Source: Janthinobacterium violaceinigrum
GTDB taxonomy: Bacteria > Pseudomonadota > Gammaproteobacteria > Burkholderiales > Burkholderiaceae_D
NCBI RefSeq assembly: GCF_009208555.1
Contig: NZ_WFLI01000008.1
Span: 62,001-126,000 of the forward strand
Direction of reading: 5' to 3'
DNA: 64,000 nt
Below, piece by piece: positions 1 through 8,612 of this stretch. Made by a program: the position numbers and the translations under genes. Under the pieces are notes generated by a model, which did not search any database, was not told the origin of the DNA, and saw only the letters and a program-made list of their open reading frames with translations. Every line of letters begins with the position of its first letter. Positions within the stretch are counted from its first letter, which is position 1.

Positions 1-39
1 GCTGTGCATGGCAAATGCTGCAAAGCGGCACTGGAATCA

Positions 40-68
40 ATGAAATGGCAGCGATTGGATGCGATAAT
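40..68 (+). promoter_or_regulatory. Possible hemE promoter
   Basis: A GATAAT -10 hexamer at 63-68 has an upstream TG in the extended -10 position. A weak ATGAAA lies at 40-45 with a 17-bp spacer. It sits about 30 bp before the hemE ATG. The assignment is by eye only and the -35 is poor. Confidence 0.3.
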
Positions 69-98
69 ACCGCTTCTCCAAGCTATTGATTGCCTTCC

Positions 99-1184
99 AT
101 GCCACAATTTGCTCCGCTCCAGAACGATACTTTCCTGCGCGCCCTGCTGCGCCAGCCGACCGAGCACACCCCTGTCTGGCTGATGCGCCAGGCGGGCCGC
201 TACCTGCCCGAATACCGCGCCACGCGCGAGCGGGCCGGCTCCTTCCTGGGCCTGGCAAAGAATCCCGATTACGCAACCGAAGTGACCTTGCAGCCCCTGG
301 AGCGCTTCCCGCTCGACGCGGCGATCCTGTTTTCCGACATCCTGACGGTGCCCGACGCCATGGGCCTGGGCCTGTATTTCGCCGATGGCGAAGGTCCGAA
401 ATTCGAGCGTCCGTTGCGCACGGAACAGGACGTGAAGGCGCTGCAGGTGCCGGACCTGGCATCGCTCGACTACGTCTTCAATGCCGTCACGCAAATCCGC
501 ACGGAACTGAACGGCCGCGTGCCGCTGATCGGTTTTTCCGGCAGCCCGTGGACCCTGGCTTGCTACATGGTGGAAGGGGGCGGCTCGAAAGAGTTCCATA
601 CCATCAAGAAGATGCTGTACAACCGCCCGGACCTGATGCATCACATCCTGGCCATCAACGCCACGTCCGTGGCGCAATACCTGAATGCGCAAATCGATGC
701 CGGCGCGCAAGCCGTGATGATTTTCGATTCCTGGGGCGGTGCGCTGGCCGATGGCGCCTACCAGGAATTCTCGCTGGCCTACATGCAGCAGGTGGTGGCG
801 CAGCTGAAACGCGACAAGGATGGCGTCAAGATACCCGCCATCGTGTTCACCAAGGGCGGCGGCCAGTGGATCGAGCAGATCGCCGACATCGGCGCCGATG
901 CCGTGGGCCTGGACTGGACCGTCAACCTGACGCGCGCGCGCCAGCTGGTCGGGCATAAGGTGGGCTTGCAGGGCAATCTCGACCCTGCCATCCTGTTCGC
1001 CAGCCCCGAGCAGATCCGCGCCGAAGTGGCGAAGGTGCTCAATGCGTTCGGCGCGCCATCGGCCGGCACGGGCCACGTGTTCAACCTGGGCCATGGCATT
1101 TCCCAGTTCACGCCGCCCGAATCCGTGGCAGCGATGGTGGAAGCCGTGCACAGCATGAGCCGCGCCATGCGCAGCGGCCAGTAA
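99..1184 (+). CDS. hemE: Uroporphyrinogen decarboxylase HemE
   Basis: HemE decarboxylates the four acetate side chains of uroporphyrinogen III to give coproporphyrinogen III in cytoplasmic heme synthesis. The family signature [11 protein letters not shown] is at about residues 30-40, and [17 protein letters not shown] lies near residue 146. The 361-aa length fits the family (about 350-365 aa). I chose the ATG at 99; a TTG at 90 would add only three residues. A strong terminator follows directly, so it appears to be the last gene of its transcript. The next gene, priA, is 840 bp away across a DnaA-box-rich gap. Confidence 0.97.
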   Translation: MPQFAPLQNDTFLRALLRQPTEHTPVWLMRQAGRYLPEYRATRERAGSFLGLAKNPDYATEVTLQPLERFPLDAAILFSDILTVPDAMGLGLYFADGEGPKFERPLRTEQDVKALQVPDLASLDYVFNAVTQIRTELNGRVPLIGFSGSPWTLACYMVEGGGSKEFHTIKKMLYNRPDLMHHILAINATSVAQYLNAQIDAGAQAVMIFDSWGGALADGAYQEFSLAYMQQVVAQLKRDKDGVKIPAIVFTKGGGQWIEQIADIGADAVGLDWTVNLTRARQLVGHKVGLQGNLDPAILFASPEQIRAEVAKVLNAFGAPSAGTGHVFNLGHGISQFTPPESVAAMVEAVHSMSRAMRSGQ

Positions 1185-1214
1185 GCCTTCATTTCCCCTG
1201 GCGCAGGGGCAGAC

Positions 1215-1250
1215 AAGGCAGGCTTTCCAGCGAAAGCCTGCCTTTTTCTT
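1215..1250 (+). terminator. Rho-independent terminator after hemE
   Basis: The 12-bp perfect stem AAGGCAGGCTTT/AAAGCCTGCCTT (1215-1226 and 1233-1244) has a 6-nt loop and is followed by a T-rich tail. Confidence 0.85.
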
Positions 1251-1277
1251 TGCTGCGCCCCAGCAAGAAATACCGAC

Positions 1278-1872
1278 TTATGCACAATTTTTTTTGCTGC
1301 GGAAATAAGAGGCAGTGGAAAAGCCATGCCCGGGGAGGTGTTGCAAGTGCTTGATTATTAAGACATAAAAAAGGCATTGTTCGGCGGATTTTGTTGCATT
1401 TGATATGGTTATTCTTGCGCTGGTCCGTCTTGTTCCTTCATTGTCCACAAAGTTATCAACAGATTCTGTGGATAAAATTGAAAAGTAATTTGTTAACCGA
1501 TACTTAGCGTAGATGTTCAGGTTTCACCTGAAGTGTATGTTGCAGCGCATGATAATTGAACAATGTTTCGCCACACAACAGGCAAAAACGAACGCTTGCC
1601 CGGCAATTGTCAACTTTACCTCATGCGGCAGGCATTTTTGCCGATGGCGTGCATCAAAATGGTGCTGATTCCTGTATAAAATAATCAGAAATGGTTCAGT
1701 TATGCACAGCCGCGGAAACGCGGGACGGATTTGCTGCCTCCCGGGCATCAATTTTTAAGTCATTGATTTTAAATAGTTAATTTTTCTTGCGTGCCCCTCT
1801 TGACGGCGATCAAAATTTTCTATCCACATTTTTCTGAAAGTTAATTTTGCTTTGTCCACAAAGTTATCCACA
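1278..1872. other. DnaA-box cluster, candidate replication origin
   Basis: This AT-rich non-coding region between hemE and priA holds perfect TTATNCACA boxes at 1278-1286, 1467-1475 (minus), 1700-1708 and 1864-1872. One-mismatch boxes are TTGTCCACA at 1441-1449 and 1852-1860, TTATCAACA at 1453-1461 and CTATCCACA at 1820-1828. A 23-bp stretch containing two boxes occurs twice (1441-1463 and 1852-1874) with one difference. Strongly AT-rich runs lie at about 1340-1385 and 1745-1800. No protein gene is evident from 1251 to 2025. The box density resembles a bacterial oriC or a DnaA-titrating locus. In Caulobacter, oriC lies beside hemE. dnaA itself is not in the window, so origin function is inferred. 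Confidence 0.6.
1516..1532. repeat. Inverted repeat inside the hemE-priA gap
   Basis: TTCAGGT-TTC-ACCTGAA is a perfect 7-bp inverted repeat with a 3-nt centre. It lies between the two DnaA-box groups and could be a protein-binding site. I do not recognise the protein. Confidence 0.35.
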
Positions 1873-1972
1873 GAATTTTCTTCAGGCTTCCGGACTCGCT
1901 GTCGCGTCCGCCGTTAGGCATTTGACGGGCGAAACAAGTATCATGGCCCGCTGGCTTGACGCCTGACATCGT

Positions 1973-2004
1973 GCCGCGCCCTGCATCCTGCGGCGCGCTT
2001 TTTT
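1973..2004 (+). terminator. Weak hairpin with T-run before priA
   Basis: A short GC stem (GCGCC 1976-1980 with GGCGC 1992-1996) precedes CTTTTTT, about 20 bp before the priA start. It could end an unannotated leader or small RNA, or insulate priA from the upstream region. The stem is short, so confidence is low. Confidence 0.3.
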
Positions 2005-2025
2005 ATTGAGATAGGCCCTACCTCC

Positions 2026-4077
2026 ATGTCGCAGTGCATTTTGACGTCGTGCATCCTGAAAATCGCGCTCGACACGCCCCTGAACGCCCTGTTCGATTAC
2101 CGCTGGAACGGGGCGGCGGAGGCCGGCGCGGACGCGCCGCTGCCGCACGTGGGGCAGCTGGCGCTGGTGCCGTTCGGCCGGCGCGAAGTGATGGGGCTGA
2201 TCGTCGGCGTGTCCGACAGCACCGACGTGCCCGCCGCGAAACTGAAGGACGTGCTGGCCGTGCGCAGCCAGTTGGCGCCGTTGTCGGAACAGTGGCTGGC
2301 GCTGGCCGCCTTTGCCGCCGATTACTACCAGCGTCCGCTCGGTGAAGTGGCGCTGCCGGGTTTACCGAAGAATTTGCGCGTGCTGACCACCGTGGCGCTG
2401 GACCGCGCCATCAAGAAGCTGGGCAAGCTGGCCGACGCGCACGACGGCACGCCGCTGAACATGCCGGCGCTCAACCCCGCCCAGCAGGAAGCGGCGGACG
2501 CCATCGGCGGCGCCCAGGGTTTCAAGCCCACCTTGCTGTACGGCGTGACGGGCAGCGGCAAGACGGAAGTGTATCTGCAGGCCTGCGCCCAGGTGCTGGC
2601 GCGCGAGGACGATGCGCAAATCCTCATCCTGGTGCCGGAAATTAACCTGACGCCGCAGCTGGAAGGCAATATCCGTGCGCGCTTTCCCGGCGTCATGCTG
2701 GCTACCCTGCACAGCAGCCTGTCCGAAGGCGAACGCATGCTGCACTGGCTGGCCGCCCACCAGGGCCAGGCGCGCATCATCCTGGGTACGCGATTGGCCA
2801 TCCTGGCCTCGCTGCCCAAGCTCAAGCTGATCGTCATCGACGAAGAGCACGACCCGTCGTACAAGCAGCAGGAAGGCTTGCGTTATTCTGCGCGTGACCT
2901 GGCCGTGTGGCGCGCCTGGCAATTGCAGATTCCCATCGTGCTGGGCTCGGCCACGCCGTCGCTGGAAAGCTGGCACCATGCACAGACGGGGCGCTACCGC
3001 AAGCTGGAATTGCGCGAGCGGGCCGTCAAAAATGCGGTGCTGCCGCGCGTCAAGATTCTCGACATGGAACGCGACCGGCCGAAAGATGGCCTGACTTCGC
3101 ATTTGGTAGCCGCGCTAAAACTGCGCATGGAGCGGGGCGAGCAGTCGCTGCTGTTCTTGAACCGGCGCGGCTATTCGCCCGTCATCTGCTGCGAATCGTG
3201 CGGCTGGATCAGCAATTGCACGCGCTGCACCTCGTTCATGGTGCTGCACAAGCCCGAACACCGGCTGCGCTGCCACCATTGCAGCCTGGAACTGCGCATT
3301 CCCCGCCATTGCCCCACCTGCGGCAACGTGGACCTGCAACCGCTGGGACGGGGGACGCAGCGGGTGGAAGAGGGCTTGCAGCAATTGTTTCCCGAGGCGC
3401 GTATCTTGCGCATCGATGCCGATTCCACGCGCAAGAAGGGCAGCGCGCAGGAAGCGTTCGACACCGTGCACCGGGGCGAAGTGGATATCCTGATCGGCAC
3501 GCAGATGGTGGCCAAGGGCCACGATTTCAAAAAGCTGACCCTGGTCGGCATCCTGAATCCGGATACGGCCCTGTTTTCCCAGGATTACCGGGCCAGCGAA
3601 CGCCTGTTTGCCCAGCTGATGCAGGTGGCGGGCAGGGCCGGCCGCGCCGCGCAGACGGAAGGGGGCAGCGTTTCCGAAGTGCTGATCCAGACGCGCTATG
3701 CGCGCCATCCGCTGTACGACGCCGTCGTCAACCACGATTACGACCATTTCGCCACGACCCTGCTGGAAGAGCGGGCCCAGGCGGCGCTTCCGCCGTATCT
3801 GTTCCAGGCCCTGCTGCGCGCGGAAGCGCCGGAGCTGGCCACGGCCATCGAGTTCCTGCAGGCGGCGAAAGAGTGCATGGAACACCCGCAGGTGACCATC
3901 AACGATCCGATTCCCATGAGCATGACGCGCGTGTACAACGTGGACCGCGCCCAGTTGCTGCTCGAGTCCCCCTCGCGCCCGGCGCTGCAGGCGTTTTTAA
4001 AGGAATGGCTGGCGGAGTTGCGCGCCATGAAGACGCGCGTGAAATGGTCGCTGGAAGTGGACCCGCTCGATATTTAA
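2026..4077 (+). CDS. priA: Primosomal replication-restart helicase PriA
   Basis: PriA recognises abandoned forks and D-loops and reloads the replisome through PriB/DnaT and DnaB. The order is an N-terminal 3'-DNA-binding domain, Walker A GVTGSGKT (residues 173-180), DEEH box (272-275), the cysteine-rich zinc-binding insert (CESCGW, CTRC, CHHC, CPTC) at about residues 388-435, then the C-terminal helicase lobe with the QMVAKGHDF motif. All eight zinc cysteines appear present. The 683-aa length is slightly below that of E. coli PriA (about 730). It stands alone downstream of the DnaA-box cluster and converges on a LysR gene six bases away. Confidence 0.97.
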   Translation: MSQCILTSCILKIALDTPLNALFDYRWNGAAEAGADAPLPHVGQLALVPFGRREVMGLIVGVSDSTDVPAAKLKDVLAVRSQLAPLSEQWLALAAFAADYYQRPLGEVALPGLPKNLRVLTTVALDRAIKKLGKLADAHDGTPLNMPALNPAQQEAADAIGGAQGFKPTLLYGVTGSGKTEVYLQACAQVLAREDDAQILILVPEINLTPQLEGNIRARFPGVMLATLHSSLSEGERMLHWLAAHQGQARIILGTRLAILASLPKLKLIVIDEEHDPSYKQQEGLRYSARDLAVWRAWQLQIPIVLGSATPSLESWHHAQTGRYRKLELRERAVKNAVLPRVKILDMERDRPKDGLTSHLVAALKLRMERGEQSLLFLNRRGYSPVICCESCGWISNCTRCTSFMVLHKPEHRLRCHHCSLELRIPRHCPTCGNVDLQPLGRGTQRVEEGLQQLFPEARILRIDADSTRKKGSAQEAFDTVHRGEVDILIGTQMVAKGHDFKKLTLVGILNPDTALFSQDYRASERLFAQLMQVAGRAGRAAQTEGGSVSEVLIQTRYARHPLYDAVVNHDYDHFATTLLEERAQAALPPYLFQALLRAEAPELATAIEFLQAAKECMEHPQVTINDPIPMSMTRVYNVDRAQLLLESPSRPALQAFLKEWLAELRAMKTRVKWSLEVDPLDI

Positions 4078-4083
4078 ATTAAT

Positions 4084-4974
4084 TCAGTTCAGATAATTGC
4101 GCGCGGACTTGACGATCTGCTCGGACAGCAGCTTGGTAAACGGCGTGTCCAGGGTCCACGCGTGCCAGCTCAGCGGTACGTCCAGGGTACGGCCCGGCAT
4201 CAGATCGACGAGCCTGTCCATCGCCAGCGCCTGCGCGGCCAGGCGCTGCGGCATCAGGCCGTAGGCCAGGCCATCGTGGACGCAGCCGCGGCGCGCCGCT
4301 TCCACCGGTAAAGTATGGTGGGGGAACGGTTCACGCATGCTCAATTGTTCCGCGAGGAAACGCGCCAGCAAGCCGTGCTGGCCCACGACGGCCGGCGCCA
4401 GCTGTACCGCCTCGCTGCTGAAGCCGTCGCCGAACCAGTGGCCCGCAAACACGGGCGTGGCCACGCAGACATAGCGCAAGGTGCCCAGCGGCGTGACGCT
4501 GGTGGCGGCCGCCGCGTCCAGCGCTGTGCCGGACTCGGCTGCCACGCAGCCAAACACGGAGCCGTCGCGCACCATCTGCAAGGCGCTGTCGCTGTCGGCC
4601 AGGCGCACGTCGAGCTGGCAGCGGGGCGGCGCCAGCAGCGCCGACAAGGTGTCGGGAAACCACGTGGCCAGGCTGTCGGCATCGATGGCGATGGCGATTT
4701 CCGGCATGCTGACGCTGTTGCCCAGGTCGATGTCGAGCGACGCTTCCATCAGCTTGACGTTGCGGTGATGCACGATCAGGCGCTGGCCCAGTCCCGTCGG
4801 CACGGCCGGCTGGCCACGGATGATCAGCAGGCGCCCGCTGGCGTCTTCCAGCGCCTTGATGCGCTGCGAGACGGCCGACTGGGTGATGCCCAGCGCCAGG
4901 GCAGCCTTGTCGAAACTGCCATGGCTGGCCACGGCGTCCAGCACGGCCAGCGCGCGATAATCGAGTGATCCCAT
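4084..4974 (-). CDS. LysR-family regulator, ArgP/IciA type
   Basis: This 296-aa protein has an N-terminal winged HTH (SFDKAALALGITQSAVSQRI, residues 20-39) and a LysR substrate-binding domain. Its start (LDYRALAVLDAVASHGSF) matches the ArgP/IciA subfamily, which in E. coli senses lysine/arginine and activates the exporter gene argO. E. coli IciA was also described as binding the AT-rich 13-mers of oriC. It diverges from the flavoenzyme gene at 5104 rather than from an argO-like exporter, so its target here is unclear. Its end meets priA convergently. Confidence 0.8.
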   Translation of the reverse strand: MGSLDYRALAVLDAVASHGSFDKAALALGITQSAVSQRIKALEDASGRLLIIRGQPAVPTGLGQRLIVHHRNVKLMEASLDIDLGNSVSMPEIAIAIDADSLATWFPDTLSALLAPPRCQLDVRLADSDSALQMVRDGSVFGCVAAESGTALDAAAATSVTPLGTLRYVCVATPVFAGHWFGDGFSSEAVQLAPAVVGQHGLLARFLAEQLSMREPFPHHTLPVEAARRGCVHDGLAYGLMPQRLAAQALAMDRLVDLMPGRTLDVPLSWHAWTLDTPFTKLLSEQIVKSARNYLN

Positions 4975-5103
4975 TAGCTCAGCTTATAAATTTTGAAAAT
5001 GATTAGTTATACTAATGCATATATTGCTGCAAAGTAAAACCTTATTTTCGGCAAACGGGTAGTATCGAATGCTGTGAGCAACCTCAAACGGATGGACAGC
5101 AGC

Positions 5104-6552
5104 ATGAAGACGATACGAGTGGATGTGGCCGTGATCGGCAGCGGCACGGCCGGCATGACGGCGCACAGGGCGGCGCGCATGCAGGGCAAGCGCGTGCTGA
5201 TGATAGAAAGCGGGCCGTACGGCACGACGTGCGCCAGGGTCGGCTGCATGCCCAGCAAACTGCTGATCGCGGCGGCCGAGGCGGCCCATGCCGTCGCTGC
5301 CGCGCCGGCTTTCGGCGTGCATCCGGGACCCGTGCGCATCGATGGCCGGCAAGTGATGGCCCGGGTGCGCAGCGAGCGCGACCGCTTTGTCGGCTTCGTG
5401 CTCGACGGCGTCAACGCCATTGCCGACGAAGAAAAACTGCGCGGCCATGCGCGTTTTATTTCCCCTGGCAAATTGCAGGTGGATGAACACACGATCGTCG
5501 AGGCGGCCAGCGTGGTGATCGCCACCGGTTCCACGCCCATCGTGCCGCCCGAGTGGCAGGCGGCGGGCGAGCGCGTCATCACTAGCGACGCCGTGTTCGA
5601 ATGGACGGACTTGCCCGCTTCCGTGGCCGTGGTCGGCAGCGGCGTGATCGGCCTGGAGCTGGGCCAGGCGCTGGCGCGCCTGGGCGTGCGCGTGACCCTG
5701 TTTGCGCGCGGCAATAAAGTGGCGCAGCTGACGGACCCGCTCGTGCTGCAGGAGGCGGGCGCCGTGCTGGCGCGCGAACTCGACATCCGCTTCCAGACCA
5801 GCGTGGCGCACGTGACCACAAGCTCGGACGGCAGCGGCATCGTGCTGACCAGCCGCGATGGCGCGGGCCAGGAAAAAACCGAGCAGTTCGAGTATGTGCT
5901 GGCCGCCATCGGCCGCCGTCCGAACGTGGACAAGATCGGCCTGGAAACGGCGCAGATCGCGCTCGACCGCCATGGCATCCCCGTGCATGACCCGCACACC
6001 ATGCAGTGCGGCAAGAGCGCGATTTTCATCGCGGGCGATGCCGACAACGCCTTGCCGCTGCTGCCCGAGGCGGCCGACGAGGGCCGCATCGCGGGCGACA
6101 ACGCGGCGCGTTTTCCTGACGTCAAACCGGGCTTGCGCCGCACGCCGTTGACGATCGCCTTCACGGAGCCCCAGGTCGCCACGGTGGGCGCCACCTACCA
6201 GCAACTGTGCGTGAGCCATGCGGGCCGCTTTGCCGTCGGTGCCGTGTCGTTCGGCAACCAGGGCCGCAGCCGCGTGATGCTGCAAAACCAGGGTGTGCTG
6301 CGCGTGTATGCGGAGTTCGGCAGCAAGCGCTTTCTCGGCGCCGAGCTGATCGGCCCGCGGGCCGAGCACCTGGGCCATCTGCTGGCCTGGGCATGCCAGG
6401 CGCAGCTGACGGTGCCCACCATGCTCGACATGCCGTTTTACCACCCCGTCGTCGAGGAAGGCGTGCGCACGGCCTTGCGCGAACTGGCGCTGCACCTGGA
6501 AAAAGATCCGGAACACGCGCCCGGCTGCGCCGACTGCACGCCCGGTCCTTGA
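5104..6552 (+). CDS. Dihydrolipoyl dehydrogenase-like flavoprotein disulfide reductase
   Basis: A class I pyridine nucleotide-disulfide oxidoreductase of about 482 aa. It shows an N-terminal FAD GxGxxG motif (VIGSGTAGM), the redox pair CARVGC (CX4C), an NAD(P)-binding GSGVIGLELG, and a C-terminal HPVVEE like the catalytic His-Glu pair. It probably transfers electrons between NAD(P)H and a disulfide or lipoyl substrate. No 2-oxoacid dehydrogenase genes are nearby, so it is not the dedicated E3 of a local complex. The chosen ATG has GGATGGA upstream; a GTG at 5074 and an ATG at 5092 are alternatives. It diverges from the ArgP-like regulator, which might control it. Confidence 0.8.
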   Translation: MKTIRVDVAVIGSGTAGMTAHRAARMQGKRVLMIESGPYGTTCARVGCMPSKLLIAAAEAAHAVAAAPAFGVHPGPVRIDGRQVMARVRSERDRFVGFVLDGVNAIADEEKLRGHARFISPGKLQVDEHTIVEAASVVIATGSTPIVPPEWQAAGERVITSDAVFEWTDLPASVAVVGSGVIGLELGQALARLGVRVTLFARGNKVAQLTDPLVLQEAGAVLARELDIRFQTSVAHVTTSSDGSGIVLTSRDGAGQEKTEQFEYVLAAIGRRPNVDKIGLETAQIALDRHGIPVHDPHTMQCGKSAIFIAGDADNALPLLPEAADEGRIAGDNAARFPDVKPGLRRTPLTIAFTEPQVATVGATYQQLCVSHAGRFAVGAVSFGNQGRSRVMLQNQGVLRVYAEFGSKRFLGAELIGPRAEHLGHLLAWACQAQLTVPTMLDMPFYHPVVEEGVRTALRELALHLEKDPEHAPGCADCTPGP

Positions 6553-6717
6553 ATGCAACTTTGCGATTTACATAATTTTGTAGACAAGCTCACATGATTG
6601 CGCGATCATCGCTGCCACATTGAAATATTAATTAAAAGCAAAAAATATTTCAATCGGTACATACCGCTGATGCCAGGATGGTAAAAACAGGCGGGTGCAG
6701 GCGATGATGGAGACGAT

Positions 6718-7839
6718 GTGAAAATTCGGCGCATTTACGCAGGAGAACTCGCACTGGGTGTGGCCCTGCCCTGGGACGTGCATGGCGAAACGGGGGGCTT
6801 GCTGGCCAGGCTGGGCCATGTCATCAGCAGCGAGAACCAGATCGCATTGCTGCTGGCGCGCGGCGTCATCGCCGATGCCAGTGCGGACGTGCCGCGCACG
6901 GCCACGGAAGCGCCATCGGCCCTGCGCATGCTGAACCTGGTCACGGCAGGCCTGGCACTCGTCTTGCCGACGATTGCCGCCGGGCAAGCGGGCAGCCACC
7001 TGCCGCTGGCCGCGCTGGCGCAGCTGGTGGAAGAGGCTGTCGTGCTGGACGCCGACGTGGCGCTGGCCTGCATCCTGCACAACCAGGGCGCGGGCGATTT
7101 TGCCGTGCGCCACAGCGTCGATACGGCCGTCATCACGGCCCTGCTGGCGCGCGCCCTGAAACTCGATGAGGGCGTGATCCGCAGCGTGGTGCTGGCCGCG
7201 CTGAGCATGAATGTGGGCATGCTGGAACGCCATGCGGATTTCCAGCACAAGGCGGGGCCGCTGGATGCGCAGGAACGCGCCTACCTGCGCGCCCATCCGC
7301 AAGCGGGGGTCGACTTGCTGCGCGCGGCGGGCGTGACGGACGCCGTCTGGCTGCAAGCCGTGTTGCAGCACCATGAAAATATCGACGGCAGCGGCTATCC
7401 GCTGGGCACGCAAGGCGCGGCGATCGGCATCGGTGCCCGCCTGATCATGCTGGCCGACCGCTATTGCGCGCGCGTATCGAAGCGCAGCTACCGCCAGCCC
7501 TTGCTGCCGAACGTGGCCCTGCGCGAAATGCTGATGGCCGACAAGGCCACCCTGGATGCGCCGCTGGCCTCGCTGCTGGTGCGCGAACTGGGCATCTACC
7601 CCATCGGCACCTACGTCAAACTGTTGAATGGAGAAATCGGCGTCGTCACGCGCAAGGGCTTGAATGCCACCACGCCCCATGTGCAGTCGCTGATCGGCCC
7701 CCGCGGCGCGCGCCTGGACGTGCCCTTGCGGCGCGACACGCGCGTGGACTTGCACGCCATCCGCGAGGTGCTCAGCGCGGAGCAGGCGGGCTTGCAGTTC
7801 CGACCCGACCAGCTATGGGGCCGCAGCGCCAGAACGTAG
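6718..7839 (+). CDS. HD-GYP-type protein with degenerate HD motif
   Basis: This 373-aa protein has a C-terminal HD-GYP-like domain. HHENIDGSGYP matches the GYP half, but the HD dyad expected in LLHDIG is replaced by LSMNVG (M164, N165 at the H and D positions). HD-GYP enzymes normally hydrolyse cyclic di-GMP using that metal-binding dyad, so this one may be inactive and act as a binding or signalling protein. The N-terminal part (about 1-100) has no motif I recognise. It starts at GTG with GGAG five bases upstream. It is monocistronic, and the next gene is convergent. Confidence 0.75.
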   Translation: MKIRRIYAGELALGVALPWDVHGETGGLLARLGHVISSENQIALLLARGVIADASADVPRTATEAPSALRMLNLVTAGLALVLPTIAAGQAGSHLPLAALAQLVEEAVVLDADVALACILHNQGAGDFAVRHSVDTAVITALLARALKLDEGVIRSVVLAALSMNVGMLERHADFQHKAGPLDAQERAYLRAHPQAGVDLLRAAGVTDAVWLQAVLQHHENIDGSGYPLGTQGAAIGIGARLIMLADRYCARVSKRSYRQPLLPNVALREMLMADKATLDAPLASLLVRELGIYPIGTYVKLLNGEIGVVTRKGLNATTPHVQSLIGPRGARLDVPLRRDTRVDLHAIREVLSAEQAGLQFRPDQLWGRSART

Positions 7840-7917
7840 AGCGCCGGGAAGTACGCCCATGGCGTTGTTGCATTGCCTAGCCCTGAGCGTTTTCCAGACA
7901 CTCTCTACATGAATAGC

Positions 7918-8403
7918 TTAATTCAGCAAACCCGCATCGAGCCGTCCCTCGAGCGCCAGTTCGCGCATGATGCGCACCGTGTCGATGTCGGATTCCTGGT
8001 AGGCAGAGCGGCGGAAGTCGTCGTACAGGGCGTTGGCCGCATCGGTGGCCGCGTCATGGCCGTCGTCGTACTGGAAGCGCACCCACAGGCTGGCCTCGTC
8101 GGGCATCTCGATGGTCATCACCAGCGACGAGGCGCTGATGTCTTTCTGCGCCGGCACTTCGTAGCGCACCTGCAGTTGCGGCACCAGCACCACCTTGTCG
8201 TTGATGACCAGCTCGCCATAGCGCAGGCTGCGGGCGAAACCTGCATCGCTGCGTTCGCTGATCTGGCATTCGTCCAGGTGGGGCACGAACAGCTTGGGCG
8301 ACTCGGCGCGCAAGACGAGGCCGCGCCAGACTTGCTCCAGGGTCAAGGTGTCGATCAGCGGGTTCAGCGGATCGTTGATTTCAATCAGGTGTTCAAATTT
8401 CAT
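7918..8403 (-). CDS. DUF1857 (START-like) family protein
   Basis: This 161-aa protein begins MKFEHLIEINDP and contains LTLEQVWRGLVLRAE, which is typical of DUF1857, a SRPBCC/START-like family with a hydrophobic pocket. The biochemical role is unknown. The frame is open for another 75 codons upstream, but that extension would run over the rep promoter and start, and the family N-terminus matches the ATG used here. It converges on the HD-GYP gene and diverges from rep. Confidence 0.8.
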   Translation of the reverse strand: MKFEHLIEINDPLNPLIDTLTLEQVWRGLVLRAESPKLFVPHLDECQISERSDAGFARSLRYGELVINDKVVLVPQLQVRYEVPAQKDISASSLVMTIEMPDEASLWVRFQYDDGHDAATDAANALYDDFRRSAYQESDIDTVRIMRELALEGRLDAGLLN

Positions 8404-8540
8404 GGGACTGCCATTCGGTAAGTGGGCGCGCACGGGCGATATAGGCGGAATGGTACTCCAGGCGTGGCCGCGCCGCACGCATTGCATGGCCCGAGATGGC
8501 GTCATATGGCGATATATCAATGCCGTTGCCTGTTTTTCAG

Positions 8541-8583
8541 GCATGGCCCGCCATGCAATTGGCCCACGCGACGCTGTTACAAT
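8541..8583 (+). promoter_or_regulatory. Probable rep promoter with adjacent inverted repeat
   Basis: An extended -10 (TGTTACAAT, 8575-8583) lies 29 bp before the rep ATG. Upstream, GCATGG-CCCG-CCATGC (8541-8556) is a perfect 6-bp inverted repeat overlapping the -35 zone and may be an operator. No good -35 hexamer is visible. Confidence 0.4.
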
Positions 8584-8612
8584 GGGCTGCTGTTCCCTGC
8601 GGAAATACCCTG

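Noticed and set aside
4084..5104. LysR gene with a linked argO/lysE exporter
   Set aside because: The divergent neighbour is a flavoprotein disulfide reductase, not a membrane exporter.
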